Positions 1 through 10,443 of a stretch of DNA of 64,000 nucleotides are shown here, piece after piece. The notes below the pieces were generated by a model. That model did not search any database, was not told the origin of the DNA, and saw only the letters and a program-made list of their open reading frames with translations. How positions within the stretch are numbered: position 1 is the stretch's first letter; each line of letters starts with the position of its first letter. The position numbers were made by a program, and so were the translations under genes. The stretch is taken from positions 1-64,000 of the forward strand of contig NC_083678.1 in assembly GCF_030384665.1 (NCBI RefSeq), in the 5' to 3' direction. The stretch comes from Lodderomyces elongisporus. Taxonomy: Eukaryota > Ascomycota > Pichiomycetes > Serinales > Debaryomycetaceae.

Positions 1-376
1 TGTTTCAAGTGCATCCTTACACCGAGTTTCAAGTGCATCCTTACATCCGAGTTTCAAGTGCATCCTTACACCGAGTTTCAAGTGCATCCTTACACCGAGT
101 TTCAAGTGCATCCTTACACCGAGTTTCAAGTGCATCCTTACACCGAGTTTCAAGTGCATCCTTACACCGAGTTTCAAGTGCATCCTTACACCGAGTTTCA
201 AGTGCATCCTTACACCGAGTTTCAAGTGCATCCTTACACCGAGTTTCAAGTGCATCCTTACACCGAGTTTCAAGTGCATCCTTACACCGAGGTTCAAGTG
301 CATCCTTACACCGAGTTTCAAGTGCATCCTTACACCGAGTTTCAAGTGCATCCTTACACCGAGTTTCAAGTGCATC
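1..376 (-). repeat. Telomeric repeat array (about 15.5 units of 24 bp)
   Basis: A 24-bp unit repeats head to tail. Read on the minus strand it contains GGTGTAAGGATG followed by CACTTGAAACTC. The core GGTGTAMGGATG is shared with telomere repeats of Candida species: the C. albicans 23-mer carries GGTGT next to ACGGATG, and C. tropicalis has AAGGATG. The G-rich strand runs toward position 1, as at a left chromosome end. One unit (34-58) has an extra T, and one near 290 has GAGGTTC instead of GAGTTTC. The array stops after GTGCATC at 376. All reading frames are open because 24 is a multiple of 3, so the octapeptide ORFs here are artefacts. Identification as telomere rests on motif similarity. Confidence 0.88.
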
Positions 377-813
377 TCAATCTTATGCACAGATCTCATC
401 CCTTTCATGGTGACTCTCCGTTAATTGCTCTACTTTTCCATCAACATCTCTCATTTTACTAGACACTTACAATTGAACACCTCACAACATGCCAACTTTT
501 CTACTTTCTATTACTGTAAGGAATCCATGACTAAACTTACTATATTTTAATTTTCTTGTTAATTGTTATGAATGTCAGCACATGATTCATCTGCATTTGG
601 TTCAATTTCCAGTCAAATCAGTTCACCAAAATTTAAAAGTGAGTGTTTTGTCAACTTTTTCTTTTTTCCTTGAACAATTTTGACTTGTCTTTAAAGCTCA
701 TCACTCATAATTATTTTTCAATCAGTAACATCACCTCCTAGACTATATCAAACTACAATTTTATCTGCTCAATGGATTCTGTATTGGCTCTTCATTAGCT
801 CTACCCTACTTAA

Positions 814-821
814 TCACGTGA
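814..821. promoter_or_regulatory. TCACGTGA palindrome (Cbf1-type E-box)
   Basis: Perfect 8-bp palindrome matching the Cbf1/bHLH consensus, 438 bp inside the terminal telomere array. No gene is evident for it to control. Confidence 0.4.
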
Positions 822-1500
822 AGAGCAGAAACAATGTCAAGCACTGGTGCTACCAACTTTTCTCTCGTCTCCCTCATTAAGTTGTTCCTGCTTGCCCTGG
901 TTATGTATATAACAAAGTTCATATTTAATGGCCAACGCCTCTACCTTCCATAGACATCTTTTAAAAATAGCTTGCAAGTGTAATACACTGACTATTTTTA
1001 CACCTCGTTATTACATAGTATCTGTACAGATACCACTCGTTTCATTTATGATATTCGATTTAGACGAAACAATCGCTAACCACTCCTACAGTAAGTACAA
1101 TCACTTTGCCTTTTGAATACATTACTCTAGAGTAATTTTGTACACCATTAGAGACTAGGACACTTCATACTTTTACAATTAACCCCACTCCATCTCTTTA
1201 TTTTAACTTCCATGGTCAGAACCTGCTACGAAATATGGCTATGTGATTCCGGTTGCTCGTCTCCATCATCATCACCATCTCCCCTCATCGTCAGGCGTGG
1301 GTCCGCCAAAACCACTTCATTCTTTCCCTATTCACAAAACTTCAATGCTCTTGTTTTATCGTTCTCCGCTCTAAACTTCCTTCTTTTTTTGTCTATTTCT
1401 CCACAATTGTTCTCAATCTCAACGAGCATCAAAATTGTTAAAGAGCAAAGAAAGAAACAGAAACGGACCAAACTTCTTCTCGCGCAATAATCTTGTATGC

Positions 1501-1512
1501 TGACTCACGTGA
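1501..1512. promoter_or_regulatory. Composite TGACTCA / TCACGTGA site
   Basis: A Gcn4-type TGACTCA (1501-1507) overlaps by three bases a perfect TCACGTGA (1505-1512), giving TGACTCACGTGA. Both are exact consensus matches. The stretch to the right carries no convincing gene, so the target is unknown; the site may be chance or the relic of a promoter. Confidence 0.35.
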
Positions 1513-2267
1513 TGCAGTAAAGAAACTCAACCATAATTGGATTTCAATTCTAATACCACCCCAACACGAAACACCGATTTTTCCATGATATACAGACAAG
1601 TTATCCTTGTTCTATGAGCACCAAAGAATGTAACTCTACCTTTGAATTTGCTCGATCATTTTTTTTTTTGCTTTCCCAATGTGGTAGAAAAAAATGTTTT
1701 AATGTATACATTAATACATGTACTTTGTGAAGAGTGTGAAGAATCGCAATTTTTTCCATGACACAAGTACCTAAAACACTGGCATCCTTATAGTCGCTTT
1801 TTTCATAATAAACAAACTACTTTTATAAAATGCAATATCTAATGGGATCTGTTCTCTTTCTAATTGTTGTTTTTGTTTTTGTATTTCTCTGTGACGGTAT
1901 ATTGAGAATTGCATTGATCATTTCTTTCTCTGATCACATTCCTTTTTTTTGGCGCATTTTAATACAAAAATATACGGAAAACAAATTAAGCTTTGATATC
2001 GAATTCGTGGAAAATTATTGAATCATTAGACTACAAAACTTTCAAATTCTGAATCATACAAGCAGTCTTCACATCATTTATGCATAGTTTGGCTTTATAC
2101 TTCTTACTTAATTTTTACTTATACCCACAATTTCTCATTCAGATAACTGCTTCAAAAAAAAATACAACAAACTCATTTCATAATTAAGCAGTCCTCGGTC
2201 CTATAGTTGTACTCATTCGCTATTTACTCTAAACATTACTCAATAATACATATTCATACATAAATAA

Positions 2268-2346
2268 ACACACACAAACACACATACACACATACACACA
2301 TACACACATACACATATACACAATTATAATTATAATACACACACAC
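2268..2346. repeat. CA-rich microsatellite (ACACAT-like)
   Basis: Imperfect runs of ACACACAT/ACACAC with a short TATAAT-rich interruption, just downstream of the SAC7-like stop codon. Confidence 0.8.
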
Positions 2347-2378
2347 TAACTCATAGGTTTAGTGTTTCGTGATTGCTA

Positions 2379-4549
2379 TCACGTCTTTACATTAGTTGCT
2401 ACAATCACAGGTTTTCCAATAAGTTCCATCGGACTAGTCTTGGGACTGCTCATGGTACTAGGTGGCCGAATTTCATGAAAATACGATTCTTCAGCATCTG
2501 ACCCTACTCCATCTGAAACTTCGTACTCTACATCAGATTCATCAGGAATGCACTCTGTGGCATTGTGTTTATACCCCATCACGATATCCTCGTGTTGTGG
2601 TGTAGAACTTAGACTTTTAGAGTGCAGCCCTTGGAACCGAGGAGTTAATTGTTGCTGTTGTTGTTGCTGCTCTTGCATAACCTGACTAGATGAGGATGCT
2701 GATGCTGCTTCCACTACTGACAGTTGACCTTTCTGTGCTTCCCGCGTGGCTTCTGAGTTGGAAAGAGAGTCTTGTGGCCCAATATCATCTGCAGAGGCAT
2801 TCGCACTTGCACTCGCACTTGCACTTGCACTCGCACTTGCACTTGTTGCAATTGGCGGTGGCGGCGATGGTTCCTTGTGCGATGGCAACAATTTATACGA
2901 ATACTGAATCAAAAATTCAACCACTAGTTGTGACAATGCATACTCTTCAGGATCAAGATCATGGTCTGGATGCGAGAGTATCAGTGGCTGGAAAATGGCA
3001 GAAAGGTTGCGTGCACTCATCAAGTTCTGTTTCAGATAGCTTTGTACCATAGCAAGTAAGTCCAAGATGTAGAATAAAAGTTGTTTCGATGCTATTGGGA
3101 GATTGTTTAATAATACTCGGTAGATGTCGATAGCAGTGCGCACATCATTAGTGAGTTTCTTGTAGTTTTTTGCCTTCTTCTTTTTCTGCTTATTGGAGAA
3201 ATCTTCTTGACTACTTTGGGGAATGGATAGCAGGAGGGTTGGTTGTTGAAGTGAAGCAGTAATTGTCGAAGCAGGAGCAGTTTGTGCAGTTTGTGCAGTT
3301 TGTGCAGTTTGCGGAGCTTGCGAAGTTGGAACTGCTGAAACTGCTTGAGTATCTGGTAAATTACTTGGTGTAGCTCTCGCGTTGCTCAGGCTTTCTGCAT
3401 TCACAGACAGAGCATGATTATCGTTATGACGTCCCATGTTGGCTTCAGTCAACATCTGTGACGAGTCTCCTTCACTTTTCTTTCGAAGACTCCTCGTTGG
3501 ATTCTCTGCCTTGTACTTCATATAGCTTATAATTCTAGGTCGTTCTTTCAAAACAACTCTAAACTCCTCATAAACATCAAGCGGAATCAATGGTTCTGGT
3601 AATGCATTCAAGTACCTTCGCAAGATGATGCTGCGTCATGAACAGTATACCCATCCCAGATCAACTTCTTACCATAATCAGGAGGTGTATTGAATATAAC
3701 TTGCAACTCCTTCAATCGTTTTGAAGAGCCACCAACACGAAATATTCCTTCAACTGTCAATCCATTCTTTTTCAAGTATACTCCGCACTTGGCAACCACA
3801 ATGGGTATTTCACCATACTGCAAACCACTCGTCTGGTCATCTGATGATAACACCGAGATCTTGGCTGCTGCCTCGGAAAGCGCTTGTTGTAATGGTACAC
3901 CAAAATACTTTGAGTTTTCGTCAACTAGCGAATTGCTCTGCAAAAAGGAGTCACGACGATTTCGTATACTATTCTCGGAGTTGGATCGTACTCTAGACAC
4001 ATTGTTTGTTGATCTCAGTTTGTGGTTCAATATAGGTCGCAAGAAATCGTGCGTTGATGATGATGCAGTCGGCGAAGTGCCCAAATAATTCGAAGTTGAA
4101 AAGCTCGACTGCGCATTATTGTGCAGCAGTATCGACTGTCGCTGGTGGAAAGGCAGTGGGATATAGTTTGATGGAGACGGGGAGATTGCTCCCGGCTCCA
4201 AGTTCCCACTGATACTCGATGACATTGGGATGCTGTTGCTGTTAATGTTGCTATTGTTGTTTGTGTTGGATGGAATATTCAACGGACTTCGCTGTGGTTG
4301 AAGACGTGGCATCTGTTGCTGCTGTTGTTGCTGTTGTTGTTGCTGCTGAAGTTGCTGCAGTGATGAAGACGGAACTATTGATGGAAATGCTCCTGCATTT
4401 ATCAGTTTCGTGGGTGAAAACTTTGAACTGGCATTGTCTGAGTCGCTAATCTCATTAACTGAGTCATTGGATAAAAGATGTGATCGTTTCAAACTCTTGG
4501 CCCATCCAAAGATGGATGAGCTCCTATTGGGAGATGAGGAGTGGCTCAT
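2379..4549 (-). CDS. SAC7: SAC7/BAG7-type Rho GTPase-activating protein, reading frame broken by one frameshift
   Basis: The product would stimulate GTP hydrolysis by Rho1-type GTPases in the cell-wall integrity and actin pathways. Two minus-strand frames make up the gene. The first (4549-3608, 313 aa) has a Ser/Gln/Asn-rich N-terminus, then the start of a RhoGAP domain with [12 protein letters not shown] and the arginine-finger motif [13 protein letters not shown]. The second (from about 3623 to 2379) resumes with [14 protein letters not shown] and the rest of the GAP fold ([14 protein letters not shown]), then a Ser-rich tail. Between them GCAGCATCATCTTGCG is one base short of coding AAS-x-LRR, so a 1-nt deletion lies near 3623-3626. 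Restored length would be about 723 aa. A low-complexity insert of roughly 110 residues (about 3500-3180) splits the GAP domain. Family assignment to Sac7/Bag7 is from remembered motif similarity. The shift may be real decay or a sequence error. Confidence 0.8.
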
Positions 4550-5565
4550 CTTGGTTGCTTAGTCGTTGAATTGATGGGTGAATAAGTTTTCGTGGAGGTC
4601 TGAACGTGCGAAGGTGTGGGTAAATGAAATAGGAGTAGAGACTGTGACTCCTATCAATCAATAGATTTTAGCAGTTGCTGATAAATAAAGATGGAGAAGC
4701 TTAGTTTATGGATATCTTGTTGCTGTGCTTGTGTTATCAAATAGTCCTTGTCAAAAGGAATTTGACAGAAACTTGAGATATATTTCAAACTAGTTGGTTT
4801 GCTACTTTAGTGATGAATCTACAGCAAAAAGTTGGTATATTCTTATGGTGTAGAAATTAAATATTTTTGGTTTTGTTTACATGTGTGGTTTTCTCCTTCT
4901 CAGGCTGTGACTCTCGCTTTATTTTTTATTTGTATTTTTAGTTTATTTATTTATTTTTTATTCATTTATTTTTTATTTATTTTTTATTTATTTTTATGTT
5001 TCTCTTTTTGTCACACACTCACTTTCTTTTTTTCTTTTGTCCTGTTTTGTACAAAATATGTTCAAATTTGTGTAATCCACGTCTTCAACAGTATGTACTA
5101 GAACGTGAAGAAAGGCTACTCAAACTCTCTCCTCATCCTGAACCAATACACTCTAGTCAACTCAATGCGTAGTTTTCTCCAGTAGCTCCAATAGCTTTGG
5201 TGAGGACTTAAGCGCCAGTGAGAATTTTAGAGTAACATTCATCTTTTTAATTTTTTATTATATTCATAATAGGAAGATTCATAACTCAGGCAAAGCAAGA
5301 AGAGCAAGATACAATTGAATACTACCAACTATTAAGCAAATGATATAAAACATTTTCCACCTATGTCCTTCCTAAAGTAACTTACAAGCTGCTTCCTCTG
5401 CAGGTCAATCTAACCCCGTCGCCGCTGCAACTGCTACTACTACTACTACTACCACAACCACTATTAAATGCTTTATTTATTTGACCTTGTTTGCAAACTC
5501 TGAGCCAGTTTCTATTTATACTTCGACATTATAATCTTGTATTGACACTTTTAGACAACTTCTAG

Positions 5566-5631
5566 TATACATACATGTATATATAAATTAATATATAAAT
5601 CAATATATATATATATATACATATATATAAT
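5566..5631. repeat. AT-rich dinucleotide tract
   Basis: Imperfect (TA)n including an uninterrupted TATATATATATATA run. Confidence 0.7.
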
Positions 5632-6153
5632 TCGATGTCAATATACTACTTAGCCTGACGAATGCTATTGTCGTGTCCTAGAACACATTACACACTTCAA
5701 TAGTGATTGACGATGCCGTCTATTGTCAACTATTATCTGTTGTCATTTCCGCAATTTACATGCACTGTCTCAATTTGTCTCAATTTATTTCAAAGTAGGC
5801 AACGATATAAACAATGACACAAAAACTAAATATAGGTCTTTGCGGACCAAAAAAAAAATAATAATATTTGAGGTCTAGAACTGCCCCGCAGACCTCAAGT
5901 GAGACTACACATCACGACGAAAATTAATTCTACCAGGGGGCACGTACTTTGGAAAACTCAAAAAAAAAAAATGGAGAAAAATATAAATAAAAATAAAAAT
6001 TAAAAAAGGCGAGAGGAAAAAAAAAACACACACGAATCTAAGTGGTGTAAAGTAGAACTACAACAACCACAACCACAACCATTAATTCATTCTCACTACA
6101 AATGGATCTAGATTTTTTTCAATTTTCGACACGACACTCGTAGTTTTGCCAGG

Positions 6154-6161
6154 TCACGTGA
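6154..6161. promoter_or_regulatory. TCACGTGA palindrome (Cbf1-type E-box)
   Basis: Perfect 8-bp palindrome 1.6 kb upstream of the SAC7-like start. Too distant to assign a target. Confidence 0.3.
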
Positions 6162-6616
6162 ATAAACAGTCGTACAAACGTCAATTCAGTATACACCAAT
6201 CCTAATATTATCTTTTATTTAAAAAAAGTTTATATCTTTCTTCTTTGTTTCTTCTATTTTAAATGTCACCACACCTTCTTTTCCACAATTTCGAAAGACC
6301 CCCTCTAATTGAATAATCTCTTCTACAAATATCCCATTTAGTTTACTTTAGTTCAGTTTTTTTTTTGAAAAAAATTACTATTTATTGTTTTGAAATCTAA
6401 TTCTCTACTTGAAAAATTATTTATACAATTTTTGAACCGAAAAATGAAATAACAAAAAGTGGCCGTGAAATGTAATAGACACACACCACTTGAAGAAGGG
6501 TATAAAAGAGAGGGAAAAAAAGAGACCAATGATACTTTCTTCAATCAATCACACTGAAGAATTCAGTAGACGTTGAGAAAGAACAGAAAAAAAAAGGGGG
6601 CAAGGGTTCAAACTCA

Positions 6617-9600
6617 TCAGATCAAGAATCCAGCAAACACAGCTATTGTGGATGCAAGCATTGCAAAGATGAAGTGCCAATTTGTCTTGAAGCACCATTA
6701 ACAGCAGCAGCAACTGTTTGTGCTGCGCTTCCTTCAGAAGTTCCAGAAGCAACAGCTACATTAGTTTCAGATCCTGCAGTGGCTCCAGCCTGCTCTCCAC
6801 CAGTAGTAGTTGAAAGAGTTTTACCTCCAGCAGCAACTGTTGGTGCATTACCTTGCTGAGCAGCTTGTCCAGCACTTTCAGAACCTTGCTCAGCACCTTC
6901 GGTACCTTGTCCAGCACTTTCAGAACCTTGTTCAGCACCTTCGGTATCTTGTTGAGCACCTTCGGAACCTTGTTCAGCACCTTCTGTACCTTGTCCAGCA
7001 CCTTCTTGAGATGCTTCACTAGTTGAGCCTTGACCTTGTTTACCAGTAGATTCACTAGTTCCTACATTTGCACCAGTTTCTTGTGCAGCGGCACCACCAT
7101 TGACGCCGCCAGTGGCTGCAGTCTTGTGTGCTTGAACAGTGACATTCTCAGTGACGGTGGTTGTAACATCCACAGTTACACCGACTTCAGCAGCTGATGA
7201 TTTGGCTGCTGACTCAACACTGGCAGCATGCGCAGCCTCTTCACTGGCTTGGGAAGCTTGTGCAACAGCACTTTGAGCATGAGCAACTGCCTCAGACGAA
7301 TGTTGAGCCTTGGCTGCACTCATTTGTGCTTCAGCAGCAGATTGTTGAGCAGCAGCAGCAGAGGTTTGAACTGCAACAACAGACTCATGTGTAGAAATGA
7401 TGGCCTTCAAGGTACTTTGGGCACCCGCTTCAACCAGACTAAGTGAACTTATAGCACTTTCACAGCTTTGCACAACCTCTGTTTTGGTAACCTTAGCTGC
7501 ACTTTCTTTCACGCTCTCAAGTGACAGGATAGCCGATTCACAAGACACAATGACTGTGATGATTTCCTGCTCATGTACCGTCAATGTAGACTGCACAGCA
7601 GCAGCGCTTGTTTGTTCGCAGCTTGCTTCAGACTGCACTGAGCTGGCTGACAGTTGGGCACAGTACTCAGTAACTTCAGTGACAATTATGGTGGTGGTGT
7701 AGACAGAGGTTGATCCGGATTTGTCGGTAGTAGTGACTTCACTCAACACTGTGGATGTAGCGGGCAATGAAGTCTCATCACCCAGAGTAGTTTCAGTAGC
7801 AAAAGAGCCAGAGCCAGAGCCAGAAGCTGTAACATCTCCTGTAGCAGACTGCTCTTCACTTTCCTCACCAGTAGTTGTGGCTCCAGATGATCCTGTTTCA
7901 CTTGCATCTCCACCTTCACTTGTTTGAGTGTCACCGTCCGATGTTGGACCAGCAGATGTGCTGCTTGTTTCCGGGGTAGAGTCGACTTCTGAGTTGAGTT
8001 CAACACATCCTTCGCGGTTCTTCACAGATACAACGTAACCAACCTCAGCAGGACATGCATAAAAGGTAACAACTTGATCATCACGTTTCGTGAATGCTGG
8101 AGAGTCAGATGGTAGCGTCAATTGGTTATCAGTCATACCCCATCCGGTAGTAGCCTCTTCCGCATCATCAACAACAACCAAATTACCAATTTCATCGACC
8201 TTGACGTAGCCACCAGCCAACAAGTGGAGCAATCCGTCATCTAATTCAAACAATGCTTGAACTCCATCAAAGAGCTTAATATGTGTACCATTGGATTCAA
8301 ATACAGCAGTTTCATTTAAGAAGCTAACAGATACTGAGAAGCCATTAGCAGGACTCAGTTGGCTCCAAGTCATCAGTAGTAGCAGATCCAGAAGCAGATT
8401 CAGAAGCGGATCCAGGAGCAGATCCAGAAGCGGATTCAGAAGCGGATCCAGTAGCGGACTCGGACGAGCTAACATCAGAGCCACCAGTAGTAGCGGATCC
8501 AGTTGCGGATTCAGAAGCAGATTCGGTTGAGCTGACATCAGTGCCACTAGTAAGAGTAGGCTCAGAAGTTTCAGTAACATCACCAGTAAGGCCAGCTGAG
8601 GCAGCCGAGTCCAATAACGAGCTAACACTTGCTGGAGGCATCCAGTATGGATCCCAAACACCAGCACTAGAACAGACTGAAGTAGCCAAAGATCTAGCAT
8701 CGAGCACGTCCTCTCCGCGACAATTGTCAGCAATACATTCACCAACCAATGCTTGGAACTGAGGCATGATACAGAGACAGCCGGTATCCCAGTATGGACA
8801 TGGGGTGATACCGGTGTTTTGGTACATACATGGCTGAGCACATGCAGGTAATTGGTCATAGATTCTGTCAGCAAAACCATTGATTGAGGCGGTCTTTGCC
8901 ACAGATGGGTATTGAGTATATTGGTTACCAGTGTCATCAGAAGTTGGAGCAGATGTGATTAATGAATCGGACGAGGAAGCGTTATTGGTATTGGATTGTT
9001 GACCTGAAGTGATGGAGCTTGAAGTTGATTCTTCAGATGCTTGAGAAGATGACTCTTCAGCAGTAGCAGAAGAGGAGGAAGAAGGAGAATCACTAGAAGA
9101 GGCAACATCGGTGCTTGACGAGGTGTCATCAGTAGTAGTGGCAACGGCAGTAGCAGCATACTCTAATGAAGAACTGATACTAGCAGGAGGCATCCAGTAT
9201 GGATCCCAAACACCAGCACTAGAACAGACTGAAGTAGCCAAAGATCTAGCATCGAGCACGTCCTCACCGCGACAGTTGTCAGCAATACATTGGCCAACCA
9301 ATGCTTGGAACTGAGGCATGATACAGAGACAACCAGTATCCCAGTATGGACACGGGGTGATACCGGTGTTTTGGTACATACATGATTTAGCACATTCTGG
9401 TAATTGGTCATAGATTCTGTCAGCAAAACCATTGATTGAAGCAGTCTTTGCCACGGATGGGTATTGAGTGTATGGATTATCTGCTCCAGTGGTGGTTGGA
9501 GCCGATGTGACCAATGTGTTTGAAGCAGTCTCAGTAGGAACGGTTTCAGTGTTTTCATCGGTTGTGGTGGTTGTAATGGCGTTGCTGTCCCAAGATGCAG

Positions 9601-10443
9601 TAGCAGCATATTCCAAAGCAGAGGTTACACTGTCATCTGGCATCCAATATGGTTCCCACATTTGGGCACTGACACAGATTGAGGTGGCCAATGATCTGGC
9701 ATCCAAGACATCTTCACCATGACAGTTGTCGGCAATACACATTCCGACTGGGTTCTGGAATTGAGGCATCATACAGAGACACTGGGGTATCGTAGTAAGC
9801 ACAAGGGGATACACGAACGTCCTGTTTTACGCAGGGTTTAGCACACTCTGGTAAACGGTCGTAGATCTTGTCTGCAAAACCATTGATTGAAGCTGTCTTT
9901 GGATTGTCACATACCATCCGGAGGAGGTTGAGGAGGTGGTTGGTGCTGTTGTGATCAATGAGTCAGAGGAGGAAGCGGTATTGGAGGTTGATTGTGTTTC
10001 CGAAGAGTCTGAACTTGATTCAAGAGCAGCAGATGATTGGGTGTTGGAACTTGACTCTTCAATTGTCGAATCAGTAGACGATGCTTCTTCGACAGCAGTA
10101 GATGAAGTTTCTTCAGCTTCGGTTGAGGAGGCTTCTTCTTTGGTCGAAGAAGAAGAAGAAGAAGAAGAAGAAGAAGAAGAAGGAGAATCACTAGAAGAGG
10201 CAACATCGGTGCTTGACGAGGTGTCATCAGTGGTAGTGGCAACGGCAGTAGCAGCATACTCTAATGAAGAACTGATACTAGCAGGAGGCATCCAGTATGG
10301 ATCCCAAACACCAGCACTAGAACAAACTGAAGTAGCCAAAGATCTAGCATCGAGCACGTCCTCACCGCGACAGTTGTCAGCAATACATTGGCCAACCAAT
10401 GCTTGGAACTGAGGCATGATACAGAGACAACCAGTGTCCCAGT
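6617..10443 (-). pseudogene. CSA1: CSA1-like multi-CFEM GPI cell-wall protein, 5'-truncated and frameshifted
   Basis: CFEM proteins of this family bind heme at the Candida cell surface for iron uptake. Four CFEM units are visible in transcription order: unit 1 (10443 to about 10280, only 5 of 8 Cys left), unit 2 (about 9905-9640), unit 3 (about 9457-9185) and unit 4 (about 8899-8632). Units 2-4 keep eight Cys positions, and the heme-type Asp lies in WDTGC or YDTP. Ser/Thr-rich linkers separate them. After unit 4 come a Ser/Gly tract, a beta-type domain ending FYACPAEVGYVV...GCVELN (8357 to about 8000), a Ser/Ala/Gln-rich stalk with GQGTEGAEQGSE repeats, and a hydrophobic GPI-type tail ending AVFAGFLI with TGA at 6619-6617. 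The frame changes four times: near 9910, near 9788 (CCCC run), near 8360 and near 6655. The signal peptide and upstream part are missing because telomere repeat begins at 10441; the frame continues open through it to 10807. The stated gene symbol is by family only. Confidence 0.75.
10147..10182. repeat. GAA/TTC trinucleotide run (poly-Ser linker)
   Basis: About a dozen GAA triplets on the plus strand, read on the minus strand as TCT codons coding a poly-Ser stretch in the linker after CFEM unit 1. Confidence 0.85.

Larger units (their letters stand above)
377..2378. other. Subtelomeric gene-free stretch
   Basis: Two kilobases between the terminal array and the 3' end of the SAC7-like gene. 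The longest open frames (928-1116, 1212-1490, 1830-2021) are short, lack recognisable domains and look like chance ORFs. The stretch holds two perfect TCACGTGA sites (814-821, 1505-1512), poly(T) tracts and a CA-rich microsatellite near its right edge. I see no transposon, LTR or tRNA. Confidence 0.7.
4550..6616. other. Intergenic region upstream of the SAC7-like gene
   Basis: Two kilobases between the SAC7-like start and the 3' end of the CSA1-like gene. It is AT-rich with TTTATTTATT runs (4920-5000), an (AT)n-rich tract (5566-5631), a short CTACTACTAC run near 5435, poly(A) tracts near 5850-6030 and one TCACGTGA at 6154-6161. No open frame here has a recognisable product; 4832-5101 is low complexity. 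It is presumably the SAC7 promoter and leader plus CSA1 3' sequence. Confidence 0.6.

Noticed and set aside
9..462. Octapeptide-repeat ORFs (HPYTEFQV, LHRVSSAS) on the plus strand
   Set aside because: They are translations of the 24-bp telomere repeat, open in several frames only because 24 is divisible by 3.
9936..10412. Plus-strand 158-aa Glu-rich ORF
   Set aside because: Antisense shadow of the Ser-rich linker and CFEM unit 1.
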